64,000 bases of DNA. Origin: an uncultured Sulfitobacter sp. (GTDB taxonomy: Bacteria > Pseudomonadota > Alphaproteobacteria > Rhodobacterales > Rhodobacteraceae). Positions 9,172 through 18,009 of this stretch are shown piece by piece. Below the pieces are notes generated by a model. That model was not told where the DNA came from and did no database searches. It worked only from the letters and a program-made list of their open reading frames with translations. Position numbers and translations under genes: made by a program. The stretch lies in contig CAJJCJ010000006.1 of NCBI GenBank assembly GCA_905182645.1, positions 369,008 to 433,007 on the forward strand. Reading direction: 5' to 3'. Numbering within the stretch: position 1 is the stretch's first letter; each line of letters begins with the position of its first letter.

Positions 9172-9912
9172 ATGCGCGACAATATGAAATTCTGGCAAGA
9201 ACGGGTTGATCTGGCTGCTGCTTTTCGGTGGGCAGCACGGCTGAACATGCATGAAGGGGTCGCCAACCACTTTAGCCTCGCGATCAATGATGATGGAACC
9301 AAGTTCCTGATGAACCCCAATCAGGCACATTTCAGTAGGATCAAAGCAAGCGATATGATCATCGTAGACGCCAACGATCCTGAAACCCTGACCGGACCAG
9401 ATGCGCCCGACCCAACGGCGTGGGGGCTGCATGGGGGTATCCACCGCGGTGTGCCGCATGCGCGGTGCTGCATGCACGTGCATTCGATCCATGCAACCGT
9501 TTTGGCGGCGCTTGCCGACAGCCGATTGCCCCCCATCGACCAGAACGCCTGCACGTTTTACGGACGTCACGTGGTCGATGAAAACTACGGCGGTTTGGCC
9601 TTTGAAGAAGAAGGCGCGCGCTGCGCCACCCTGCTGTCGGACCCCAAGGATAAGGTCATGGTCATGGGCAACCACGGCATCATGATTATCGGCGATACGG
9701 TCGCAGAAACCTTTAATAGACTCTATTACTTTGAACGCGCCTGCGAAACCTACATCCGTGCGCTGCAAACCGGACAGCCCCTGCGGATCATTCCACATGA
9801 CATCGCGACCAAGACTAGCCAAGAACTTGCGGACTATCCAGAACAGGACGAGCGGCACCTGTCCGAACTTAAGGCGATCCTGACGGACGAAGGGTCCAAC
9901 TTTGACAAATAG
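9172..9912 (+). CDS. Class II aldolase/adducin family protein
   Basis: Metal-binding aldolase II fold: the zinc-site CMHVHSIHATVLAAL and later GNHGIMIIGDTVAE are clear. Length 246 residues. The start MRDNMKFWQE is preceded by aagggga, better than the upstream ORF start. Family members split or epimerise phosphorylated sugars or act on related hydroxy acids; the substrate cannot be read here. It is the first gene of a run of overlapping genes to 14843 and overlaps the next by 11 bp. Confidence 0.75.
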   Translation: MRDNMKFWQERVDLAAAFRWAARLNMHEGVANHFSLAINDDGTKFLMNPNQAHFSRIKASDMIIVDANDPETLTGPDAPDPTAWGLHGGIHRGVPHARCCMHVHSIHATVLAALADSRLPPIDQNACTFYGRHVVDENYGGLAFEEEGARCATLLSDPKDKVMVMGNHGIMIIGDTVAETFNRLYYFERACETYIRALQTGQPLRIIPHDIATKTSQELADYPEQDERHLSELKAILTDEGSNFDK

Positions 9913-10882
9913 GAAAGAGTGGAACCACGCGCCCGACGGGCCGATCCAAGTCTCTCCTCTTTGGCAATGGCCTCCCAAACCGATGGCGGCGTTCCGCTGG
10001 TATTTCGACAGCTGGTTCATCATCACGATCAACCTGTGCATCGCAGGCCTCGCCGTCGCGAGCTATTTCTGGGCAAGCCCAACACTGGCACAAACCGAGA
10101 CATTCAGCATCGGCTGGATCACCCTGATCTTTGCGCGCAACTTCATCCTGCTTTGCGTTGTCGCAGGATCACTGCACCTTTGGTTCCACGCTTACGCCAT
10201 GCAAGGCGACGACAAAAAATACGACCCGCGCCCGTTCCCACGCAAAGGACGGATGTTCACCTTCAACTCACAAGTGCTCGACAACATGACATGGTCGCTG
10301 GCATCAGGCGTAACAATCTGGTCGGCGCTCGAGGCACTGGTTTGGTGGAGCATGGCAAACGGATACGTAGGGACACTGTCATGGGGGGATAACCGCGCTT
10401 GGTTCATCGCAATCTTTTTCCTGATCCCCGTCTGGGAAAGCCTTTATTTCTACTGGATTCACCGGCTGTTGCACACAAACGCGCTTTACCGGTTTCACGC
10501 GCTGCATCACCGCAATACTGACGTCGGACCGTGGTCGGGGTTGTCGATGCACCCCGTCGAACACCTCTTCTATTTCGGCACTATAATCGTCCACTTCGCC
10601 GTGGCGACCCACCCCGTGCACCTCATCTTTCACCTGATGTTCTATGCGCTGTCTGCTGTGACCACGCATACAGGATTTGAAGGGCTCTGGTTCCGCAATA
10701 AAAAGCGCGTGAACCTTGGCATGTTCCACCATCAAATCCACCACAGGTATTTTGAATGCAACTATGGCAACCTTGATGTGCCGTGGGACAAATGGTTCGG
10801 CTCTTTCCACGACGGAACCCCAGCATCAAAAGACAAAATGCGCGCCCGATTGGCCGCCCGCAAAAGGACTAACCACAAATGA
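9902..10882 (+). CDS. Sterol desaturase/fatty acid hydroxylase family protein
   Basis: A membrane di-iron enzyme family member. Histidine clusters HRLLH, HALHH and HHQIHH are all present and spaced as in the fatty acid hydroxylase superfamily, with hydrophobic helices before them. The ORF starts with TTG, overlapping the aldolase stop by 11 bp, with gaaggg upstream; an ATG at 9983 is a weaker alternative because it removes part of a conserved-looking N-terminal segment. It overlaps the acyl-CoA dehydrogenase by ATGA. Its place between an aldolase and CoA-thioester genes suggests hydroxylation of the compound degraded by the operon. Confidence 0.75.
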   Translation: MTNRKEWNHAPDGPIQVSPLWQWPPKPMAAFRWYFDSWFIITINLCIAGLAVASYFWASPTLAQTETFSIGWITLIFARNFILLCVVAGSLHLWFHAYAMQGDDKKYDPRPFPRKGRMFTFNSQVLDNMTWSLASGVTIWSALEALVWWSMANGYVGTLSWGDNRAWFIAIFFLIPVWESLYFYWIHRLLHTNALYRFHALHHRNTDVGPWSGLSMHPVEHLFYFGTIIVHFAVATHPVHLIFHLMFYALSAVTTHTGFEGLWFRNKKRVNLGMFHHQIHHRYFECNYGNLDVPWDKWFGSFHDGTPASKDKMRARLAARKRTNHK

Positions 10883-12039
10883 TCTATGGCCTCTCAGACG
10901 AATCCCAAATGATCGCAGACACCGTGCGCTCTTTCGTGGAAAAAGAAATTTACCCACACGAAGACCTTGTGGAACGCACCGGTGAGGTCCCCGCCGAAAT
11001 CGCGCAAGACATCAAGCAAAAGACCCTAGACCTTGGGTTTTACGCCTGCAATTTCCCAGAAAGCGTCGGCTGCGCGGGACTGTCGCATGTTGATTTTGCA
11101 ATCGTTGAACGGGAACTTGGACGCGGCTCTATGGCGCTCAACCACTTTTTCGGTCGCCCGCAAAACATCCTGATGGCCTGCAAAGGCGAACAGATCGACC
11201 GGTACTTGATGCCCGCCGTGCGCGGCGAACGGATGGATGCACTCGCCATGACCGAACCGGGTGCAGGGTCCGATATCCGCGGCATGAAATGCAGCGCCGT
11301 GCGGGACGGCGGCGACTGGGTTTTGAACGGTACAAAACACTTCATCTCTGGCGCCGAACATGCGGACTTTGTCATCGTGTTTGTGGCCACAGGCGAAGAC
11401 GACACACCGCGCGGCCCAAAGAAACGGATCACCACATTCCTTGTCGATCGCGGCACGCCAGGCTTCACAATCCGCGACGGCTACAAATCGGTCAGCCACC
11501 GTGGCTATAAAAACATGATCCTCGAATTTGACGACTGCCGACTGCCAGATGCGCAAGTTTTGGGCGACGTCGACGGCGGTTTTGCAGTGATGAACGAATG
11601 GCTTTACGCAACGCGGATTACCGTGGCGACAATGTGCGTGGGGCGCGCCCGACGCACATTTGATTACGCGCTGCAATACGCTGCCGACCGCGAACAATTC
11701 GGGCAACCCATCGGCAAATTCCAAGGTGTCAGCTTTCAACTCGCAGACATGATCACTGAAATTGACGCCGCTGACCTTCTGACTATCGCCGCCGCTGATC
11801 GGCTCGACAAAGGCATCCCCGCCAATCGCGAGATTGCCAGCGCGAAACTTTATGCATCTGAAATGCTCGCAAGGGTGACGGACGCGGCAATCCAAGTGCA
11901 CGGCGGCATGGGGCTTATGGACGATTTCCCGCTTGAACGGTTCTGGCGAGACGCGCGCGTCGAACGAATTTGGGACGGCACCTCTGAAATCCAACGGCAC
12001 ATCATCAGCCGCGACCTTCTCCGTCCGCTTGGCGCATAA
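10879..12039 (+). CDS. Acyl-CoA dehydrogenase
   Basis: FAD-dependent alpha,beta-dehydrogenation of an acyl-CoA. The FAD-site motif LAMTEPGAGSDIRGMKC and the C-terminal QVHGGMGLMDDFPLERFWRD are diagnostic, with 386 residues as usual. The segment VERIWDGTSEIQR has Asp where many acyl-CoA dehydrogenases (for example MCAD) have the catalytic Glu before GTS, so the base may be Asp, may lie elsewhere, or the substrate may be unusual. It is coupled to the upstream hydroxylase by an ATGA overlap and stands 5 bp before the acyl-CoA synthetase. Confidence 0.85.
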   Translation: MIYGLSDESQMIADTVRSFVEKEIYPHEDLVERTGEVPAEIAQDIKQKTLDLGFYACNFPESVGCAGLSHVDFAIVERELGRGSMALNHFFGRPQNILMACKGEQIDRYLMPAVRGERMDALAMTEPGAGSDIRGMKCSAVRDGGDWVLNGTKHFISGAEHADFVIVFVATGEDDTPRGPKKRITTFLVDRGTPGFTIRDGYKSVSHRGYKNMILEFDDCRLPDAQVLGDVDGGFAVMNEWLYATRITVATMCVGRARRTFDYALQYAADREQFGQPIGKFQGVSFQLADMITEIDAADLLTIAAADRLDKGIPANREIASAKLYASEMLARVTDAAIQVHGGMGLMDDFPLERFWRDARVERIWDGTSEIQRHIISRDLLRPLGA

Positions 12040-12044
12040 CGTCG

Positions 12045-14062
12045 ATGTCACGTGATCTGTCCCGGCTGCTGCGCCCATCATCTGTTGCCATCATTGGGGG
12101 CGGTGCGTGGTGTAAATCCGTCCTTGACCAACTGACCAAAGCGGCCTTCGATGGCGAAATTTGGCTGGTACACCCCAAAGGCGGCCAGATCGACGGTCGC
12201 GCAGTGTTCCCCAATCTGGCAGCACTCCCCTCTGCCCCAGATGCGGCATTTATCGGCATCAATCGCGACGCGACAATCCAGATTGTGGCTGATTTGTCGA
12301 CCATGAACGCAGGCGGAGCGGTTTGTTTTGCCTCAGGCTTCGCTGAGGTCAGCGACGGCGGCGACCGCAATGCAGCCTTGCTAACTGCTGCGGGAAACAT
12401 GCCAATCCTTGGGCCAAACTGCTATGGGATGATCAATAATCTCGACGGCGCGCTGCTCTGGCCTGACCAACACGGATGCGTGCCAGTCGACAGCGGCGTG
12501 GCGATCCTGACCCAGTCATCCAACATCGCGATTAACCTAACCATGCAATCGCGCGCCTTGCCGATTAGCTATGTGGTGACCTGCGGCAATCAAGCCCAAA
12601 CGACCCAAGCTGACATCGCGCTGGGGCTGCTAGACGACCCACGCGTAACAGCCATTGGCCTACATATCGAAGGGTTCGGCAACCTTGCAAAATGGCAAAA
12701 TCTTGCACGGGTTGCACGGGCGAAAAACATCCCACTGGTTGCAATCAAGGTCGGGCGATCTGTTCAGGCCCAAGCCGCCACGATTTCGCATACCGCATCT
12801 CTTGCAGGCGGTGATACAGGTGCCGCAGCATTCCTTGAACGGCTTGGCATTGCGCGTGTCGACGATCTTCCCACATTTTTGGAAACCCTCAAAATCCTGC
12901 ATGTGACCGGCCCCCTGCCCAACGGCAATATCGCAACCATCAGCTGCTCTGGCGGCGAGGCGTCGCTTGCCGCTGATCTGTCCCACGCTACCCAATTGTC
13001 ATTCCCGCCGCTGAACCAAACGCAGCATAACGCCCTGTTTGCCGCACTTGGCTCCGCGTGGTCGCTTTGGCCAATCCGCTCGACTATCACACCTATATTT
13101 GGCGCGACACAGCGGCGATGGCCGCTGCCTTTTGCGCCATGATAGACCCTGTATTAAGCCTGACGATGCTCATCGTCGACTTTCCAAGGGCAGACCGGTG
13201 CGACCCTAGTGATTGGGATTGCGCGGTTAACGCGGCACTTGCAACACGCGCGCAAACCGGCGGCAACGTCGCCATGGTAGCGACCCTGCCAGAACTGATG
13301 CCAGAAAATGTTGCGACCACATTACTCGCGGGTGGCGTGATTCCCTTGTCTGGCCTGCGCGAGGCGCTGATGGCCACCCAAGCCGCCATTACATTGCCCG
13401 CGGCTGATCTGGATATTGACGTCTGTGCTGCACCCGCCGCGCAAGCAGGTTCGATGATAACAGAAGCCGCCGCAAAAATCGCCTTGGCGGCATACGGCTT
13501 GCGGATCCCGCAACAACGCACAACAGACACGATTGCGGACATTGACCTGTCCGACATGCCATTTCCCGTGGTCCTAAAAGGCGCCGGTATCGCCCATAAA
13601 ACCGAAGCGGGTGCCGTCGCGTTGAGCCTGCCAAATGCACAAGCTGTCCAATCCGCCGCAAACGCAATGTCCACTAAACAATTCCTAATCGAAGAAATGA
13701 TCACCGGAACGGTGGCTGAGCTTTTGATCGGTGTCGTCAAAGACCCTGCGCATGGTTTTGTGCTTACTATCGGCGCAGGCGGAACACTCACCGAACTGTT
13801 GCAAGACAGCGCATCCATTCTGATCCCAAGCAGCAAAGCCAACATAAAACAGTCTCTAACAAGGCTGAAAATCCACAAATTGCTTCTTGGCTATCGCGGC
13901 GGATCTGCTGCAGATATAGCTGGCATCATTGATGCAATCATGGCCGTGCAAGACTACGTGCTTGCGAATGTGGAGCACCTGCAAGAGATTGAAATCAACC
14001 CACTCATCTGCACACCCGATGCGGCCATCGCAGCCGACGCCCTGATAAGGACCAGCCAATGA
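12045..14062 (+). pseudogene. ADP-forming acyl-CoA synthetase, frameshifted
   Basis: The first ORF (365 aa) has the CoA-binding domain start LRPSSVAIIGGGAWCKSVLD and ligase-CoA domain (VAIKVGRSVQAQAATISHTA). The second (334 aa, from 13058) has the ATP-grasp half (FPVVLKGAGIAHKTEAGAV, EIEINPL). Joined they give about 670 residues, the length of the one-chain acetate-CoA ligase (ADP-forming) family. The break is near 13055, where a one-base deletion turns ALG-VALANPLDYHTYIW into another frame. The gene overlaps the caiD-like gene by ATGA. Either a real pseudogene or a sequencing indel; nearby genes have similar single-base breaks. Confidence 0.8.
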
Positions 14063-14843
14063 CCAGCCCGATTAAAACCAAACGCGACGGCGCAATTTTC
14101 CACGTGACGCTCGATCGACCCAAGGCGAACGCCATTGACCTCGCGACCAGCCAGATCATGGGCGACACCTTTGCCGCGTTTCGCGATGACCCCACATTGC
14201 GCGTCGCCATCATCACCGGCGCAGGCGACAAATTCTTTTGCCCCGGCTGGGACCTCAAGGCAGCCAATGACGGTGACGCGGTCGACGGCGATTACGGCGT
14301 CGGCGGGTTCGGCGGGCTGCAAGAACTGCGCGATCTGAACAAACCTGTCATCGCTGCCGTCAACGGAATCGCATGTGGCGGCGGGCTGGAACTGGCGCTA
14401 TCCGCCGACATCATCCTAGCAGCTGATCATGCCACCTTTGCACTCCCAGAAATCCGGTCCGGCACTGTCGCCGATGCTGCATCTGTAAAACTCCCCAAAC
14501 GCATCTCCGTATCACATCGCAATGGAGCTGCTGCTGACAGGGCGCTGGTTTGACACGACCGAGGCGCTAAACTGGGGGCTTATTAACCATGTACATTCAG
14601 TCGGACGCATTGGAAGCGGCGGCATGGGACATGGCGCGCCTTATTGCGTCTGGCCCGCCGCTTGTGAATGCCGCGATCAAAGACATCGTGCGCGACGCCG
14701 AAGACAGCAAGTTCCAAGACGCAATGAACCGGATCACAGGGCGGCAACTGGCAACGGTCGATAAACTTTATGCGTCCGAAGATCAGCTTGAAGGCGCAAA
14801 GGCATTCGCCGAAAAACGCGATCCCATCTGGAAGGGGCGCTAG
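14059..14843 (+). pseudogene. Enoyl-CoA hydratase, carnitinyl-CoA dehydratase (CaiD)-like, two frameshifts
   Basis: The pieces read [60 protein letters not shown], then [20 protein letters not shown] and a C terminus EGAKAFAEKRDPIWKGR, close to E. coli CaiD as I remember it. One extra T near 14506 moves [15 protein letters not shown] out of frame, and one extra base near 14597 separates LINHVH from SDALEAAAWDM. With both removed the protein is about 261 residues, the CaiD length. It hydrates an enoyl-CoA (crotonobetainyl-CoA in E. coli); no CaiB or CaiT gene is in the window, so carnitine use is not shown. Confidence 0.8.
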
Positions 14844-15469
14844 GCCTTTTTGAACACCATTAATCGGGCCAAGTCATTGCGGTGGGCATCATCCGCACGG
14901 TCATCATAAATACGAACATCATCCAGCGTTAGACTGTGTATTTGATCGCCCAATGCACCCATTTGCGCGGCAAACCCCGCGCTTTGAAAATGTTTGGCGT
15001 TGACGGAAATGACAAACACGGCACCAGACAGACGCCACATCCAAAAGGTTCGAAATCGCAGCCGGCCCCACATGGCCATGCGTAAACGTTCCCGCGCTCA
15101 CGACACCTTGATATCCGACCTTCGGTAGGGACAATGGCACGGTAATATCACCCGTATATAGGCCGCGATACACGCCCTTTGCGCGGGCAACCGCCAGCAT
15201 GTCATCCGACAAATCCAAACCATCAATCACCGATACGCCAGCCGCAATCAACTGCTCTGCAACCAGCCCAGTTCCGGCGCCGACATCCAACACCGGACCG
15301 ACACCACCGGCGGCAACAAATGCTTGCGCGACAACATGCGCGGCATCTGATATCCCTGCGCATCGCTAAAACCGGTGTCATACGATTGCGCCCAATCGCT
15401 GTACAAGTCTTTGACGTCCTGTTTGGACGACAACGCATATGCATCTTCAAGGTTTGGACGACGTGACAT
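14840..15469 (-). pseudogene. Class I SAM-dependent methyltransferase, two frameshifts
   Basis: Pieces in three frames join as MSRRPNLEDAYALSSKQDVK, HVVAQAFVAAGGVGPVLDVG, AGTGLVAEQLIAAGVSVIDG (SAM motif I is VLDVGAGTG), GVVSAGTFTHGHVGP and SGAVFVISVNAKHFQSAGFA. The breaks lie near 15340 (one base lost) and 15030 (one base gained). Repaired length is about 210 residues, typical for a small Williams-Beuren-type methyltransferase. Substrate unknown. It converges on the caiD-like gene with a 4-bp overlap. It may be intact in the living cell if these indels are read errors. Confidence 0.7.
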
Positions 15470-15524
15470 AGCAGCAGGCTAACACAGACTTGCATCTACG
15501 CAAATCTTGGCGCACTGATCAGGC

Positions 15525-16385
15525 ATGACACATACACTGCTTTCCTTTGGCCACGGCTACTCCGCTCGCGCATTATCACGCATCTTACTTGCACAAGATT
15601 GGCGGGTAATCGGCACAACGCGCAACGAAGACAAGGCCGTCGGTCTGATGAACGACGGAATTGAGCCGCGCATCTGGCCCGGTGCTGATATGGCACCTGC
15701 GCTGAACGGCGCAACACACCTTTTGATCTCGGCAGCACCTGACGGCGCAGGCGACCCAGTACTTGCGGCATTGCACGATGAAATCGCAGCACGTGCTGGC
15801 CAATTTGAATGGGTCGGATACCTGTCGACCACTGGGGTTTACGGCGATCATGGCGGCGATTGGGTGGACGAAACGACACCACTCACACCATCAACCAAAC
15901 GCGGTATCGCGCGGGTACAGGCAGAGTCAGCATGGGCCACGATCCCTGACCTTCCACTGCACATATTCCGACTTGCTGGCATCTACGGACCCGGTCGCGG
16001 ACCGTTTGCCAAGGTGCGCGCGGGAACCGCACGACGCATCATAAAAACCGACCAAGTTTTCAGCCGAACCCATGTCGCCGACATCGCCCGCGTGCTCGCT
16101 GCGTCCATCCGCAACCCAAACCCCGGTGCGGCCTATAATGTTTGCGACAACGATCCTGCAGCGCCCCAAGACGTGATTGGATACGCCGCAGACCTGCTTG
16201 GACTTCCGCTTCCACCTGCCGAGGACTTTGAAACGGCCGAGATGTCCCCAATGGCGCGCAGCTTTTATGCAGAAAGCAAAAAAGTCCGCAATGACCGGAT
16301 CACAAACGAGCTTGGGGTCGAACTTCTTTACCCTGATTATAGATCAGGACTTAAGGCGCTTCTTGCCCACGAGTTAAGCGCCTGA
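15525..16385 (+). CDS. NAD-dependent epimerase-like SDR protein, YeeZ type
   Basis: A Rossmann-fold protein with a degenerate nucleotide-binding start (LLSFGHGYSARALSRILLAQ), the segment STTGVYGDHGGDWVDE and a downstream IFRLAGIYGPGR motif, matching the YeeZ-like branch of extended SDR proteins (about 275 residues). The usual catalytic YxxxK is not evident (the aligned segment reads TKRGIARVQAE), as in YeeZ, so catalysis is doubtful. The ATG start fits the gatcagg just upstream. It converges with the membrane protein gene, overlapping by 35 bp. Confidence 0.7.
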   Translation: MTHTLLSFGHGYSARALSRILLAQDWRVIGTTRNEDKAVGLMNDGIEPRIWPGADMAPALNGATHLLISAAPDGAGDPVLAALHDEIAARAGQFEWVGYLSTTGVYGDHGGDWVDETTPLTPSTKRGIARVQAESAWATIPDLPLHIFRLAGIYGPGRGPFAKVRAGTARRIIKTDQVFSRTHVADIARVLAASIRNPNPGAAYNVCDNDPAAPQDVIGYAADLLGLPLPPAEDFETAEMSPMARSFYAESKKVRNDRITNELGVELLYPDYRSGLKALLAHELSA

Positions 16386-17004
16386 TCATCCATGCCAGTC
16401 CCGCAAATCCAACCAACAATACGATGGAAATGGCAAAGTTAGACCCGTAAAATACGGACCGACCCGCCAATTCCAAGTCGTTCAAGAACGGATAGGGCAA
16501 ACCGCTTGTCACGGATCCCATCGGCGTGTCGTTCATCGGCTGCAAAGCCAGTTCCGCCCATAATACATAGGCGGCGATCACACCAAACAACCACATCAAT
16601 GGCGCGCCCAGTTTGCGAAAACTTCGGTGGATGAAAACCGCGTCGATCCATTGCAACAATGGGCCAAGCGCATGCAAATACAGCTCAAGGTAAAGCGGCC
16701 CAAGCTCCCCGTCAGTGGACACTAAATTCGGGTCCTCTAAGAATAACCGCCAATACATGAAAACAACCATCGCGTTGATCACAGCCGTTGCACAAATAAA
16801 GCCATCCCAGCGGCGAGCGCTGCGACCTTCAACTAACGCCGTCATGCGGCTTGCGGCAAAGAACGACATAAACAACGCCCAGTGGGTCAGATACCGGAAC
16901 GGACCTCCAAAATGTTCATACGACCCGAACACAAGCGTCCGCAAACAATACCCTGCCGCCAGTAAAAAGACGATCCAGCGAAAGATGCGTGCATAGCCTG
17001 TCAT
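16351..17004 (-). CDS. Multi-pass membrane protein, possibly Pr6Pr/AIG1-like
   Basis: About six hydrophobic helices in 217 residues. The start MTGYARIFRW is preceded by aaggaga, so the first 23 residues of the listed ORF are left out. The pattern FRYLTHWALFMSF, then MYWRLFLEDP, and LYLHALGPLLQWIDAVFIHR recalls the FAR-17a/AIG1 and bacterial Pr6Pr membrane families, where a Thr and a His are functional; I am unsure of this link. The promoter region is shared with the divergent sodium channel gene. Confidence 0.5.
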   Translation of the reverse strand: MTGYARIFRWIVFLLAAGYCLRTLVFGSYEHFGGPFRYLTHWALFMSFFAASRMTALVEGRSARRWDGFICATAVINAMVVFMYWRLFLEDPNLVSTDGELGPLYLELYLHALGPLLQWIDAVFIHRSFRKLGAPLMWLFGVIAAYVLWAELALQPMNDTPMGSVTSGLPYPFLNDLELAGRSVFYGSNFAISIVLLVGFAGLAWMIRRLTRGQEAP

Positions 17005-17135
17005 GTGAACTCTCCTTTTGCAGACCCTGTTCCATGCCCGCTGCATACACAAGTTTGACGCCCCGTCGCACAACCATCTTGCCCTTCATCAGTGCCGACA
17101 CCATATGGGGACAAACAGACCAAAGGCCGCCACTC

Positions 17136-17909
17136 ATGTCGATCCGCAAACGTACGTCAGATATCCTTGACCGCCCATTCGTGGGGTGGTTCATCATTGG
17201 GGTCATTATCTTTAATGCGATCCTTTTGGGGCTGGAAACATCGGCCACCGTCATGGGGCAAATGGGGCCAGTCATCCTAGCTCTCGACGCGGCTTGCCTT
17301 GCGATCTTTACCCTAGAAATCGCGGCAAAGTTGTTCGCCCATGGGCCGCGATTTTTCCGGAATGGGTGGAATATTTTCGACTTCACCATCGTCGCAATCG
17401 CCCTCATTCCTGGCGCACAGGGTTTCTCTGTACTACGAGCACTGCGGGTTTTGCGGGTACTTCGCGTCATCTCGGTGGCACCCTCGCTGCGGCGTGTTGT
17501 CGAAGGCTTCATCACTGCCCTACCCGGCATGGGATCCGTGTTCTTGTTGATGGGAATCATCTTTTACATCGGCGCGGTCATGACAACAAAACTGTTCGGC
17601 GCTGAATTCCCAGAATGGTTCGGCACCATCGGGCGGTCCGGCTATTCGCTGTTCCAGATCATGACACTTGAAAGCTGGTCCATGGGCATCGTGCGCCCCG
17701 TGATGACGGTCTATCCCTACGCATGGGCGTTTTTTGTGCCGTTCATCTTGATGACAACATTCGCCGTCGTGAACCTGCTTGTGGGTCTGATCGTAAACTC
17801 CATGCAAGACGCGCACCACGAAGAAGACGTCGCCGCAACCGACGCCTACCGCGATGAAGTGATGGCGAAATTGGAATCGATTGAAGCACGGCTCGACAAA
17901 CGCAACTAG
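17136..17909 (+). CDS. Bacterial voltage-gated sodium channel (NavBac family)
   Basis: A single six-helix channel subunit of 257 residues that forms homotetramers. The S4 voltage sensor RALRVLRVLRVISVAPSLRR carries Arg every third residue, and the selectivity filter TLESWSM is the NavBac type (NavAb has the same filter, NaChBac TLESWAS). The C terminus (DEVMAKLESIEARLDKR) is a short coiled coil typical of these channels. The start MSIRKRTSDILDRP is chosen because the 49 upstream ORF residues are low-complexity and overlap the divergent promoter. Marine Rhodobacterales often carry one; links to motility and pH have been shown in Bacillus. Confidence 0.9.
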   Translation: MSIRKRTSDILDRPFVGWFIIGVIIFNAILLGLETSATVMGQMGPVILALDAACLAIFTLEIAAKLFAHGPRFFRNGWNIFDFTIVAIALIPGAQGFSVLRALRVLRVLRVISVAPSLRRVVEGFITALPGMGSVFLLMGIIFYIGAVMTTKLFGAEFPEWFGTIGRSGYSLFQIMTLESWSMGIVRPVMTVYPYAWAFFVPFILMTTFAVVNLLVGLIVNSMQDAHHEEDVAATDAYRDEVMAKLESIEARLDKRN

Positions 17910-18009
17910 AATATCCGAACCTTCCAGCACATAATATCGGTGACATCACTCAGCTGGCGCTGTTCGGCCATGTAATTTTTGTGTCAGACGCAATGCCTAC
18001 AAATAGGCG

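Noticed and set aside
11026-12081. 351-residue minus-strand ORF opposite the acyl-CoA dehydrogenase
   Set aside because: Shadow of a well-supported gene; composition rich in His, Cys and Ala without family features.
13058-14062. Second half of the acyl-CoA synthetase as a separate gene
   Set aside because: Its GTG start lies inside the conserved middle of the one-chain family and there is no ribosome site; a frameshift explains both halves better.
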